Of a DNA stretch of 19,677 nucleotides, positions 7,207 through 14,666 are shown piece after piece. The number at the start of each line of letters is the position of its first letter. The first letter of the stretch is position 1. The stretch comes from DASXTS01 sp036505275 (GTDB lineage Bacteria > Actinomycetota > Actinomycetes > Mycobacteriales > Pseudonocardiaceae), in contig DASXTS010000217.1 of NCBI GenBank assembly GCA_036505275.1, positions 1-19,677 of the forward strand, written 5' to 3'. Both the position numbers and the translations under genes were made by a program. The notes under the pieces are model-generated. The model worked only from the letters and a program-made list of their open reading frames with translations. It made no database searches and was not told the origin of the DNA.

Positions 7207-7460
7207 GGATCACGATCCAGCTCGGTGGACGACGCTTCGCGGATGGCTGCGACGTTGTCGGCAAATTCCTGATCGAAGGCGCTGTTCCCGCGCCAGCGGC
7301 CGATAACCTCACGCAGCGCTCTACCGCTCGCCCGCGGTGCCGAGACAATCATCGCGACCCGTCGCCCGCTGCGGGTGACCACGATCGTCTCGCCGTGTTC
7401 AGCCTGATCCAGCACGGCCGAGAAGTTCCGCGATGCCTCCGAGGCGGTCATCTCACGCAT
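7194..7460 (-). CDS. Phd/YefM-family antitoxin
   Basis: The 88-aa antitoxin precedes the PIN toxin. The N-terminal half is a Phd/YefM DNA-binding fold: MTASEASRNFSAVLDQAEHG, then ETIVVTRSGRRVAMIVSAPR. The C-terminal half (LREVIGRWRGNSAFDQEFADN) would be the toxin-neutralising segment, which is normally disordered until bound. Such antitoxins repress their own promoter, more strongly in complex with the toxin. An imperfect palindrome covers the candidate -10 box just upstream. ATG 7460 would be a leaderless start; the internal ATG at 7451 is the alternative. Confidence 0.9.
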   Translation of the reverse strand: MREMTASEASRNFSAVLDQAEHGETIVVTRSGRRVAMIVSAPRASGRALREVIGRWRGNSAFDQEFADNVAAIREASSTELDRDPWRG

Positions 7461-7464
7461 ACGT

Positions 7465-7495
7465 TTCAGACTACCTGAATCTGAAGTTCGGACAA
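7465..7495 (-). promoter_or_regulatory. Toxin-antitoxin promoter with overlapping palindromic operator
   Basis: On the minus strand a TTGTCC -35 (7490-7495) and a TAGTCT -10 (7468-7473) are separated by 16 nt. The -10 ends 7 nt before the antitoxin ATG at 7460. The inverted repeat TTCAGA (7465-7470) / TCTGAA (7480-7485) overlaps the -10, and an extra CTGAA half-site sits at 7475-7479. This fits autorepression by a Phd-type antitoxin. The sequences are seen; binding is inferred. Confidence 0.6.
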
Positions 7496-7520
7496 GCCGC
7501 AGTAGGGCAAGACTGCGCGG

Positions 7521-7935
7521 GTGCTTACGGTGGATCGGGCGCGTGCCGGGGCGTTGGACGAGGCCGATCCGCGGCTTGGATTCACGACCGCTTCGTGCTC
7601 GGCGATTCCGACACGATCTACCTCGTCGGCAACTCGCTTGGCCCGACGGCGCTGGCGAGCAGGGAGCGGCTCCACGCGTTGATCGACGAAATGGGGCAAC
7701 CGGCTGGTCGCCGGCTGGACGACTGACTTACCTGCCGGCGCGGGTCGATGACCGGCTCGGCGCGGTGGCGCTGGGCGGCGGCACCCAGCCGCCGAATCCA
7801 TCACTCGTGCGCTCATCGAGCACCGGGTGATCGTCGACTTTGGCGGCCCCGGCAGCATCCGCCTCGTTATGGCCGCGCCGTACACCCGCTTCGTCGACGT
7901 CCACGACGACGCCCTGGCCCGGCGCGCACGCATGT
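7521..7935 (+). pseudogene. Kynureninase (kynU) relic with frameshifts and a large internal deletion
   Basis: Three frames together spell pieces of kynureninase, the PLP enzyme that cleaves kynurenine to anthranilate and alanine. Frame 1 from GTG 7521/7530 gives VDRARAGALDEADPRLGF. At about 7583 one base is lost and the next frame continues HDRFVLGDSDTIYLVGNSLG, then PTALASRERLHALIDE. An extra A near 7691 shifts to WGNRLVAGWTTD, and another shift gives YLPARVDDRLGAVALG. The PLP-lysine region and most of the middle are absent. The C-terminal end reappears at 7803-7935 as TRALIEHRVIVDFGGPGSIR and LVMAAPYTRFVDVHDD. Only about 130 of the usual 400 or more residues remain. There is no functional product and no other kynurenine-pathway gene in the window. 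Confidence 0.85.
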
Positions 7936-8032
7936 CGAGTGGCAACCGGCAGCACTTGTGTCACATCATCCCCACTGGCACCAGATCTAGATTCCATCGG
8001 CCTGTCGAACGGGACATGTCGGTGCGGTTGGC

Positions 8033-8038
8033 TAGCTT
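8033..8038 (+). promoter_or_regulatory. Candidate -10 element of the SNF2 helicase gene
   Basis: TAGCTT fits TANNNT and ends 6 nt before GTG 8045, consistent with another leaderless mRNA. No ribosome-binding site precedes the GTG. No good -35 match is seen. Confidence 0.45.
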
Positions 8039-8044
8039 CACCGC

Positions 8045-11000
8045 GTGCGACACGTGGTCACAGTCGACATCGATCCCGCCGGCCTGGTGAAGGTGGTCGG
8101 ACCGGACGCCCACGCGCGGGGCCTGCAGTACCTGCGGCAGGGCGCTGTCGCGCATGCGCTGTGGAATCCCTCGGCGAGCGCCCTCGTCGGCACCGTGCAC
8201 GGCAGGCACGGCAACGTCTACACGACGACGGCGCGCTTTTCGGTCGACGGGCTGGCTCGCCGGTTCGAGCAGGGCGAGTGCAGCTGCCCGGTCGGGTTCA
8301 ACTGCAAGCACGTCGCGGCGCTGGTGCTGAGCGTGACCGGCCTCGAGCGTCCACATGACCTCGAGCGTCCACGAGACGGCTCGGCCCCCGTCAACGGCCC
8401 GAGGCCGTGGGAGCGGTCGCTGGCGTCGCTGCTGGAGTCCGAGCCGGTCGACGCAGCGAGCAGGACGGCCGGAGCTCCGTTGGCGATCGAACTCACGTTG
8501 TCCGTGGAGCCACGCCTGGCCCGAACCCGCCAGCCAGGCTTCGATCCGCCGCGCTTGCTGGCCCGGCTGGTGCGCCCGGGAAAGCACGGCTGGGTCGCCG
8601 GCGGCTTGAGTTGGACGCAGCTGGGCAACCTGCATTACTCAGGCGACTACCGCGTTTCGCATCTGCGGTTGCTGCAGGAGTTGCACGCCGTCTACAAGGC
8701 TGGCGACAGCCGGTTCCGCTATTCCTACTCCTACGGGGACGAGAAGACGATCGAGCTGTCCGCGTTCGAGTCCGGCCAGCTCTGGCCGCTGCTGGACGAG
8801 GCAGAGGCGATCGGCCTGCGCCTGGTTCACGCCCGGAAGGCGCTCGGCGCGCTGGACATATACGGCTGCGCCGAGCTGTGCCTAGACGTGACCGGCAGCG
8901 AGGGCACGCTCGCGATCACCTCCGTCATCGTGGTCGACGAGGCTCCCGCCGACGTTGTGCCGATCCTGTTCATCGGGACGCACGGACACGGCCTGGTGTA
9001 CACCGACCGCGCGCACGCCATCCGCGGGGCGGATCGCGGCGACTGGCCGCTGCGGATCGCCAAGCTCGCCAGACCCGCACCGCAGCAGTTGCAGCGCTTG
9101 GCGCTGGACGGGCAGCGCCTGGATGTCCCGGCCGCCGACCACTCGCGTTTCCGCGACGAGTACTGCCCGCGCCTGCGGCGGATGGCCACGGTGATCTCCT
9201 CCGACGGATCCTTCACGCCACCGGCGATCCCCGATCCCACCCTGGTGCTGCGCGCCCGCTACGGCGCCGGCCACGACCTCGATCTCAGCTGGGAGTGGGC
9301 ATACGACATCGGCGATTCGCGGCTACGCGCATCGCCGCATGATACCGACGACGTCGGATACCGGGACCTCGACGCCGAGCGCAGGATCGTGGCCGAACTC
9401 GACGCCGGGCTCGAGGAGTTCGGCTTGCTCCGCGTGGATGCCGAACAGCCACTGGCGGCTCCGGGAAGGCTGCGCGGCATCGACACCATGCGGTTCAGCA
9501 CGGAGGTGCTACCGCTGCTCGACGGGCACCCCGGGGTGGCCGTCGAGGTCAGCGGTGAGCGCCCCGACTACCGCGAGGTCGGCGACTCGCTGCGGATCGG
9601 CGTCTCGACCGACCACGTGGCCGGCGAGACGGACTGGTTCGACCTCGGGGTCACCATCACCGTCGAGGGACGCCAGGTCCCGTTCACCGATGTATTCGTC
9701 GCACTGAGCACCGACGAGTCGCACCTGTTGCTCGCCGATGGCGCCTATTTCTCCCTCGAGAAGCCCGAACTGCAGGCGCTACGCCGGCTGATCGACGAGG
9801 CGCGTGCACTGCAGGACAAACCCGGCGACCCGTTGCGGATCAGCCGGTACCAGGCCGGACTGTGGGACGAACTCGCCGAACTCGGCGTCGTCGACCGGCA
9901 GGCCAAGGCATGGCAGCGGCAGGTCGGCGGCCTGCTGGCGCTGCACTCCATCGAGCCGGCGCCGCTGCCCGTGGCGCTCTCGGCCCGGCTGCGCCCCTAT
10001 CAGGCCGACGGGTTCGGCTGGCTGGCATTCCTGTGGGAGTACCGGCTCGGCGGCATCCTCGCCGACGACATGGGGCTGGGCAAGACACTGCAGGCACTGG
10101 CGCTGATCTGCCACGCCAAGCAGGCCGACCCCGGCATCGCGCCGTTCCTCATCGTCGCACCCACGAGCGTCGTGGCGAACTGGGCGGCCGAGGCCGCTCG
10201 GTTCGCACCGGAGCTGACCGTGGTGCCGATCTTCGACACGCTACGCAGACGCGGCCAGGACCTCGACGAGATCATCGCCGGTGCGGACGTGGTGGTCACC
10301 TCCTACACGCTGTTCCGGCTCGACTTCGACGCCTACTCCGCGTCGGACTGGTCGGGGCTGCTGCTCGACGAGGCCCAGTTCGTCAAGAACCACCAGTCGA
10401 AGGCGTACCAGTGCGCCCGGCGACTGGTCGCGCCGTTCAAGCTCGCGATCACCGGCACGCCGATGGAGAACAACCTGATGGAGCTGTGGTCGCTGCTGTC
10501 GATCACCGCGCCGGGGCTGTTCCCGAATCCGGCCCGGTTCCGCGACTACTACGCCCGCCCGATCGAGAAGGGCGGCGACGGCGACCTGCTCGCCCAGCTA
10601 CGGCGGCGGGTCAGGCCTCTCGTCAAGCGCCGCACCAAGGAACAGGTGGCCGCCGACCTGCCCGCGAAGCAGGAACAGGTCCTCGAGGTGGACCTGCACC
10701 CGCGGCACCGCACGATCTACCAGCGGCACCTGCAACGAGAGCGGCAGAAGGTCCTCGGCCTGATCGACGACATGCAGCGCAACCGGTTCACCATCCTGCG
10801 CTCGCTGACCCTGCTGCGGCAACTGAGCCTGCACGCCGGCCTCGTCGACGGCCAGCACCGCGACGTGCCCAGCACCAAGATCGACGCGCTGCTCGATCAC
10901 CTGCAGGACGTGACCGGTGGCGGGCATCGGGCGCTGGTGTTCAGCCAGTTCACCGGCTTCCTCAACGAGGTGCGGGCACGCCTGGACACCGAGGGTGTCG

Positions 11001-11374
11001 ACTACTGCTACCTCGACGGCAAGACGCGTGACCGGGCGACGTTGATCAAGCGGTTCGAGGACGGCTCGACCCCGGTGTTCCTGATCAGCCTCAAGGCCGG
11101 CGGGTTCGGACTGAACCTGACCGAGGCCGACTACTGCTTCCTGCTCGACCCCTGGTGGAATCCCGCGACCGAAGCGCAAGCCGTAGACCGGACCCACCGC
11201 ATAGGGCAAACTCGCAACGTCATGGTGTACCGGCTCATTGCCAAGGACACCATCGAGGAGAAGGTGATGGCACTCAAGGCTCGAAAGGCCGAACTGTTCT
11301 CCAGTGTCATGGACGACGGAAACGCCTTCGGCGCCAGCCTCGACGCCGACGACATTCGCGGGCTATTCGCATAG
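8045..11374 (+). CDS. SWIM zinc-finger SNF2-family helicase
   Basis: This 1109-aa SF2 ATPase is of the Swi2/Snf2 (HepA/RapA-like) type. A SWIM zinc finger near the N terminus reads CSCPVGFNCKH (Cys79, Cys81, Cys87, His89). A long variable region follows to about residue 640. The first helicase lobe has Walker A DDMGLGKT (674-681, Lys680), motif II DEAQ (775-778) and motif III ITGTPMENNLMELWSLL. The second lobe has FSQFTGFLNEV, YLDGKTRDRATLIKRFEDG, SLKAGGFGLNLTEADYCFLL and motif VI THRIGQTRNV with Arg1052. Such proteins translocate on double-stranded DNA and remodel protein-DNA or RNA-polymerase complexes. GTG 8045 is used; GTG 8054 is possible. A 6-residue duplication (LERPHD/LERPRD) occurs near residue 100. 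The gene is intact although relics lie on both sides. A housekeeping or defence role cannot be told apart from sequence. Confidence 0.93.
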   Translation: MRHVVTVDIDPAGLVKVVGPDAHARGLQYLRQGAVAHALWNPSASALVGTVHGRHGNVYTTTARFSVDGLARRFEQGECSCPVGFNCKHVAALVLSVTGLERPHDLERPRDGSAPVNGPRPWERSLASLLESEPVDAASRTAGAPLAIELTLSVEPRLARTRQPGFDPPRLLARLVRPGKHGWVAGGLSWTQLGNLHYSGDYRVSHLRLLQELHAVYKAGDSRFRYSYSYGDEKTIELSAFESGQLWPLLDEAEAIGLRLVHARKALGALDIYGCAELCLDVTGSEGTLAITSVIVVDEAPADVVPILFIGTHGHGLVYTDRAHAIRGADRGDWPLRIAKLARPAPQQLQRLALDGQRLDVPAADHSRFRDEYCPRLRRMATVISSDGSFTPPAIPDPTLVLRARYGAGHDLDLSWEWAYDIGDSRLRASPHDTDDVGYRDLDAERRIVAELDAGLEEFGLLRVDAEQPLAAPGRLRGIDTMRFSTEVLPLLDGHPGVAVEVSGERPDYREVGDSLRIGVSTDHVAGETDWFDLGVTITVEGRQVPFTDVFVALSTDESHLLLADGAYFSLEKPELQALRRLIDEARALQDKPGDPLRISRYQAGLWDELAELGVVDRQAKAWQRQVGGLLALHSIEPAPLPVALSARLRPYQADGFGWLAFLWEYRLGGILADDMGLGKTLQALALICHAKQADPGIAPFLIVAPTSVVANWAAEAARFAPELTVVPIFDTLRRRGQDLDEIIAGADVVVTSYTLFRLDFDAYSASDWSGLLLDEAQFVKNHQSKAYQCARRLVAPFKLAITGTPMENNLMELWSLLSITAPGLFPNPARFRDYYARPIEKGGDGDLLAQLRRRVRPLVKRRTKEQVAADLPAKQEQVLEVDLHPRHRTIYQRHLQRERQKVLGLIDDMQRNRFTILRSLTLLRQLSLHAGLVDGQHRDVPSTKIDALLDHLQDVTGGGHRALVFSQFTGFLNEVRARLDTEGVDYCYLDGKTRDRATLIKRFEDGSTPVFLISLKAGGFGLNLTEADYCFLLDPWWNPATEAQAVDRTHRIGQTRNVMVYRLIAKDTIEEKVMALKARKAELFSSVMDDGNAFGASLDADDIRGLFA
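8341..8376 (+). repeat. 18-bp in-frame tandem duplication in the helicase gene
   Basis: Two copies of CCTCGAGCGTCCACATGA (second copy CCTCGAGCGTCCACGAGA, two mismatches) lie head to tail and encode LERPHD-LERPRD, just after the SWIM finger, in what is probably a flexible linker. Confidence 0.85.
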
Positions 11375-11782
11375 AGCGTGGGTGATCATGGGCGGTGGCA
11401 GCCTGAAGGGGCACCTCAGGCCGTGTGGCCTGCCCAGCCGTTGATCCAGCGTGACCACCGAGCCGTCTACCAACTCGGCCAGTGCGACGTACGCAGCGTC
11501 GTAGGCCGTGACGCGGTCGCGCAGTTGCCATACTCGCTCGGCCAGCACCTAGTACGGCCACAGTCGCAGAGGCAGTGCGAGCAGGTTGGCGTGCGCGAGC
11601 GTGGCCGCGCTGGCGTCGATCTCTCCGGCACGTTGTTGGCGACGAAGGATGTTCGCGGTTTCGAACGCCAACAGCTGCGGTCCGGTCATTACTGCACCTG
11701 CGATCGCATCGGCAACCCAGTCACCCAACTGGCCACCGTCGGTCAGCAACGCCACGAGTGTGGAGGAATCAAGTACGACCAT
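11363..11782 (-). pseudogene. PIN-domain toxin (VapC) gene broken by an in-frame amber codon
   Basis: The frame from ATG 11782 reads MVVLDSSTLVALLTDGGQLG, continues through GPQLLAFETANILRRQQRAG, and reaches a TAG at 11551-11549 (codon 78). Reading on in the same frame gives VLAERVWQLRDRVTAYDAAY and VALAELVDGSVVTLDQRLG. That is exactly the second half of a VapC protein, with its conserved TAYDAAYVALAE and TLDQRL motifs. Acidic residues Asp5, the Glu of AFETANILRR, and the Asp of AYDAAY and TLDQRL are all kept, so the damage seems recent. The intact protein would have been about 139 aa. No antitoxin gene precedes it; an integrase fragment occupies that place. The 3' end overlaps the helicase stop region by 12 bp. 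Confidence 0.8.
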
Positions 11783-11784
11783 CG

Positions 11785-11985
11785 GCCCCGGCCAACTCGA
11801 CGGGCAGTCGGGCGTCACCGTCGGACACCGCCCGGCAGACGAGCTCGAACTGCTCGGGTGCGATGACCTTCAAGGCCTTACGCGGGACGGTGGGCGTCTT
11901 CACACCCTTTTACGGGTGCAGGACGATCACCTGGTCGTTGAGTGCGGTGGTGAAGATCCCGCTCAGCAGGCTGCGGCAGCGGCTG
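11785..11985 (-). pseudogene. Tyrosine recombinase (phage-type integrase) fragment
   Basis: The minus strand encodes SLLSGIFTTALNDQVIVLHP, then a TAA at 11912-11910, then in the same frame KGVKTPTVPRKALKVIAPEQ followed by FELVCRAVSDGDARLPVELA. This matches the junction between the core-binding and catalytic domains of actinobacterial site-specific integrases: the helix with an IF..AL.D pattern, then 'NP..GVK.P.VPRK....ITPEQF'. Both the N-terminal part and the catalytic R-H-R-Y part are absent, and an in-frame stop is present. It is a dead remnant of a mobile element. It overlaps the first bases of the truncated toxin gene region. Confidence 0.65.
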
Positions 11986-12048
11986 GGCCCAGGGCGATTA
12001 TGGATACCGGTGACGCTCCGGCGCGCACCGGGCCGGAATCGCGATCGG

Positions 12049-12054
12049 AAGGAG
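12049..12054 (+). promoter_or_regulatory. Ribosome-binding site of the SDR gene
   Basis: AAGGAG lies 8 nt before GTG 12063 and decides that start over the much longer upstream open frame, which is not homologous to SDR proteins. Confidence 0.75.
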
Positions 12055-12062
12055 TGGATCAC

Positions 12063-12878
12063 GTGGCGGGACGGGTCGAGGGCAAGGTCGCGCTGATCAC
12101 CGGTGCGGCACGGGGCATGGGGCGGGCACACGCGGTGCGGCTCGCCCGGGAAGGCGCCGACATCATCGCGGTCGACGTGTGCGCGCCGCTGCCGAGCGTC
12201 GCCTACGACTCGGCGACTCCGGAGGATCTGGACGAGACCGTCCGGCAGGTCGAGAAGCTGGATCGGCGCATCGTCTCCGCGCAGCTGGACGTGCGGGATC
12301 TCGACATGCTGCGGTCGGCCGTCGACGGCGCGGTCGCCGATCTGGGACGACTCGACGTTGTCGTCGCCAACGCGGGCATCTGCATACCGCGGTCGTGGGA
12401 CCAGGTCACCCCGCAGATCTTCGAGGACACCATCAGCACGAACGTGACCGGCGTGTGGAACACCGTGATGGTCGCCGCCCCGCATCTCGTTCGTGGCAGC
12501 GGCGGTTCGATCATCCTGATCAGCTCGGCCGCGGGACTGAAGGCACAGCCCTTCATGGTGCCCTACACCACCAGCAAGTTCGCCGTCCGCGGCATGGCCA
12601 AGGCGTTCGCCGCCGAACTGGCCCAGCACTTCATCCGCGTCAACAGCGTGCACCCGACCGGCGTGAACACCCCGATGGGCTCCGGCGACATGCAGGCCGT
12701 GCTCGGTGCGGCGATGGCAGGCGACCCGCGCCTCGGCGGCATGTTCGCCAACCTGCTGCCCATCGACGTCACCCAGCCCGAGGACGTCGCCGACACGGTG
12801 CTGTTCCTCGCGTCCGACGAGTCGAAATACATCACCGCGCACGAGATCGCCCCCGACGCCGGCGTCACCGAATACTGA
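12063..12878 (+). CDS. Mycofactocin-coupled SDR family oxidoreductase
   Basis: The 271-aa classical short-chain dehydrogenase has the cofactor motif TGAARGMG (residues 13-20), NAG (in VVVANAGIC), catalytic Ser155 (ISSAAG), Tyr168 and Lys172 (YTTSK). The insert after the second strand, YDSATPEDLDETVRQVEKLD, followed by RRIVSAQLDVRD, is characteristic of the carveol-dehydrogenase-like subfamily that holds its NAD tightly and is thought to be re-oxidised through mycofactocin. Likely substrates are secondary alcohols such as terpenoids or sterol-derived compounds; this is inferred from the family. The start is fixed by an AAGGAG site. An acyl-CoA synthetase gene follows 68 bp downstream, suggesting sequential oxidation and CoA activation. 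No mycofactocin biosynthesis genes lie within the window. Confidence 0.92.
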   Translation: MAGRVEGKVALITGAARGMGRAHAVRLAREGADIIAVDVCAPLPSVAYDSATPEDLDETVRQVEKLDRRIVSAQLDVRDLDMLRSAVDGAVADLGRLDVVVANAGICIPRSWDQVTPQIFEDTISTNVTGVWNTVMVAAPHLVRGSGGSIILISSAAGLKAQPFMVPYTTSKFAVRGMAKAFAAELAQHFIRVNSVHPTGVNTPMGSGDMQAVLGAAMAGDPRLGGMFANLLPIDVTQPEDVADTVLFLASDESKYITAHEIAPDAGVTEY

Positions 12879-12902
12879 GTACTGACGAATACTGAGTACT
12901 GG
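12869..12902 (+). repeat. 17-bp tandem duplication spanning the SDR stop codon
   Basis: Two adjacent copies of CGAATACTGAGTACTG(A/G) run from the last codons of the SDR gene past its TGA. Each copy contains the palindrome AGTACT. The first copy carries the real stop; the second repeats it downstream. It is probably a slippage duplication. Confidence 0.85.
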
Positions 12903-12932
12903 GACGACCGGCGACGCCGTGGCCGATGGTTC

Positions 12933-12938
12933 TAGCCT
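12933..12938 (+). promoter_or_regulatory. Candidate -10 element of the acyl-CoA synthetase gene
   Basis: TAGCCT fits TANNNT and ends 8 nt before ATG 12947. No ribosome-binding site lies between, which again suggests a leaderless mRNA and a promoter separate from the SDR gene. Confidence 0.5.
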
Positions 12939-12946
12939 GACCTGTT

Positions 12947-14593
12947 ATGCCAGCCATGTTCAGCCCGGCAACCGCCGCCTCGATCGCCCGCGCTCGGCGG
13001 CACACCGTTGGCGACCTCCTGCACCGCACTGCCCGCCGCCATCCGGACAAGCTCGCGGTCGTCGCGGGCGACCTGCGCGTCACGTATGCCGAGTTCGACA
13101 GCGCAGTCAACCGTGCCGCGCACGCGATCGCCGAGCGAGGGCTGGCCAAGGGCGACCGGCTTGCCCTGCTGGCGCGCAACAGCTGGCAGTACGCGGTCCT
13201 GGTGTTCGCGACCGCGAGGCTGGGTGTCGTGCTGGTGCCGGTGAACTTCATGCTGGGCGCCGAGGAGGTCGCATTCATCCTGCGGCACTCGGGGGCCCGC
13301 GGGATGGTCACCGAGGACGCGTTCGCCGAGACCGCGCAGAAGGCGCTGGCCACGGCGGGCGTCGAGGGTGGCATCCGAGGCTGGATCGGGCCATCCGGCG
13401 CGACGCCCCCCGGAGCGCCTTCCGGAGCGCCTTCCGGAGCGCCGTCCGGTGCGTCTGGGGGCTGGGAGAACGTCGACCGGTGGTGGCGCGACGGCCCGGC
13501 GGACGCGCCGGACGTGGAGATCGGCGACGACGACCCGCTGCGGCTGATGTACACCTCGGGCACCGAGTCGCGACCCAAAGGCGTGCTGCTGTCGAGCCGT
13601 TCGCTGATCGCCCAGTACGTGTCGTGTGTGATCGACGGCGGGATGAGCGCTGACGACGTCGAGGCGCACTCGCTGCCGATGTACCACTGCGCCCAGCTGG
13701 ACTGCTTCTTCTCCGTCGATGTCTACCTCGGCGCGACCAGCATCATCCTGCCGGGGCCGGACCCGGCGACGCTGCTGGCCACGATCGAGCGGGAGCGGGT
13801 GACCAAGCTGTTCTGCCCGCCGACGGTGTGGATCTCGTTGCTGCACCACCCCGACTTCGGCGCCAGCGACCTGTCGAGCCTGCGCAAGGGCTACTACGGC
13901 GCCTCCCCGATGCCGGTGGAGGTACTGCGCGAGCTGCAGCAGCGCCTGCCGGACGTGGCGTTGTGGAACTTCTACGGCCAGACCGAGATGGCCCCACTGG
14001 CGACGATCCTGCGCCCGCACGAGCAGCTGCCGCGGGCCGGTAGCGCCGGCCGCGCCGCGGTCAACGTCGAGACCATGCTCGTCGACGACAACGGCAACCC
14101 GGTGCCGCCCGGCGAGATCGGCGAGATCGTGCACCGCAGCCCGCACGCCGCGCTCGGCTACTACCACGACGAGGACGCCACCGCCCAGGCGTTCCGCGGC
14201 GGATGGTTCCATTCGGGCGACCTCGGGATCATGACCGAAGACGGCTATCTGTCCGTGGTCGACCGCAAGAAAGACATGATCAAGACCGGCGGGGAGAACG
14301 TCGCAAGCCGCGAGGTCGAGGAGGCGATCTACGAGCTACCCGAGGTGGCCGAGGTCGCGGTGTTCGGGATCAGCCACCCGCACTGGATCGAGGCGGTCAC
14401 GGCGGTGGTCGTCCGCAAACACGGCGCGACGCTGACCGCCGATCAGGTGGACGCCCACGCTCGCGAGCGCCTCGCCGGCTACAAGCGGCCCAAGTACGTC
14501 GTGTTCACCGACGCCCTGCCCAAGAACCCCAGCGGCAAGATCCTCAAGCGCGAACTACGCACCAGATACGCCGTGCTCGCACGACAGTCCTGA
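12947..14593 (+). CDS. Acyl-CoA synthetase (AMP-binding, FadD-like)
   Basis: This 548-aa ANL-superfamily ligase activates a carboxylic acid with ATP to an acyl-AMP and transfers it to CoA. The P-loop motif YTSGTESRPKGV is at residues 202-213 (the usual Thr/Ser-Gly-rich form). The NFYGQTEMAP motif is near 340, GWFHSGDLGIMTEDGYLSVV and DRKKDMIKTGGENV lie at about 420-450, and the C-terminal catalytic lysine is Lys531 in NPSGKILKRE. A run of SGAP repeats near 155-170 forms a low-complexity linker. The substrate cannot be read from the sequence. The preceding mycofactocin-type SDR suggests that the acid comes from oxidation of an alcohol or ketone, for instance in terpenoid, steroid or aromatic breakdown. 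Confidence 0.93.
   Translation: MPAMFSPATAASIARARRHTVGDLLHRTARRHPDKLAVVAGDLRVTYAEFDSAVNRAAHAIAERGLAKGDRLALLARNSWQYAVLVFATARLGVVLVPVNFMLGAEEVAFILRHSGARGMVTEDAFAETAQKALATAGVEGGIRGWIGPSGATPPGAPSGAPSGAPSGASGGWENVDRWWRDGPADAPDVEIGDDDPLRLMYTSGTESRPKGVLLSSRSLIAQYVSCVIDGGMSADDVEAHSLPMYHCAQLDCFFSVDVYLGATSIILPGPDPATLLATIERERVTKLFCPPTVWISLLHHPDFGASDLSSLRKGYYGASPMPVEVLRELQQRLPDVALWNFYGQTEMAPLATILRPHEQLPRAGSAGRAAVNVETMLVDDNGNPVPPGEIGEIVHRSPHAALGYYHDEDATAQAFRGGWFHSGDLGIMTEDGYLSVVDRKKDMIKTGGENVASREVEEAIYELPEVAEVAVFGISHPHWIEAVTAVVVRKHGATLTADQVDAHARERLAGYKRPKYVVFTDALPKNPSGKILKRELRTRYAVLARQS
13410..13457 (+). repeat. 12-bp in-frame tandem repeat in the acyl-CoA synthetase gene
   Basis: CCGGAGCGCCTT occurs twice exactly, then once with one change and once more diverged, giving four units. 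It encodes repeated SGAP residues in a surface linker. Copy number may vary between strains. Confidence 0.85.
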
Positions 14594-14625
14594 CGCCAGT
14601 CACATTCCGGCCTCGAAAGGCGTCA
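14591..14625 (+). terminator. Possible weak hairpin after the acyl-CoA synthetase gene
   Basis: TGACGCC (14591-14597, overlapping the stop) can pair with GGCGTCA (14619-14625) around a 21-nt loop that contains a further TTC/GAA pairing. No T-run follows. It may be a weak terminator between this gene and the next. Confidence 0.3.
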
Positions 14626-14666
14626 TAGCAGCAGACACACACGACTGCGTCCCATGTGGAGAAGCT

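Noticed and set aside
11386..11425. Hairpin GCCTGA/TCAGGC after the helicase stop
   Set aside because: The stem is only 6 bp and lies inside the truncated toxin gene, so it is not convincing as a terminator.
6338..12062. Attachment-site repeat of the tRNA-His 3' end
   Set aside because: I looked for a downstream copy of the T-arm/acceptor sequence and saw none within the window, so no att pair is claimed.
11910..12842. 310-aa minus-strand open frame
   Set aside because: Most of it is antisense to the SDR gene; only its last 25 or so residues belong to the integrase fragment.
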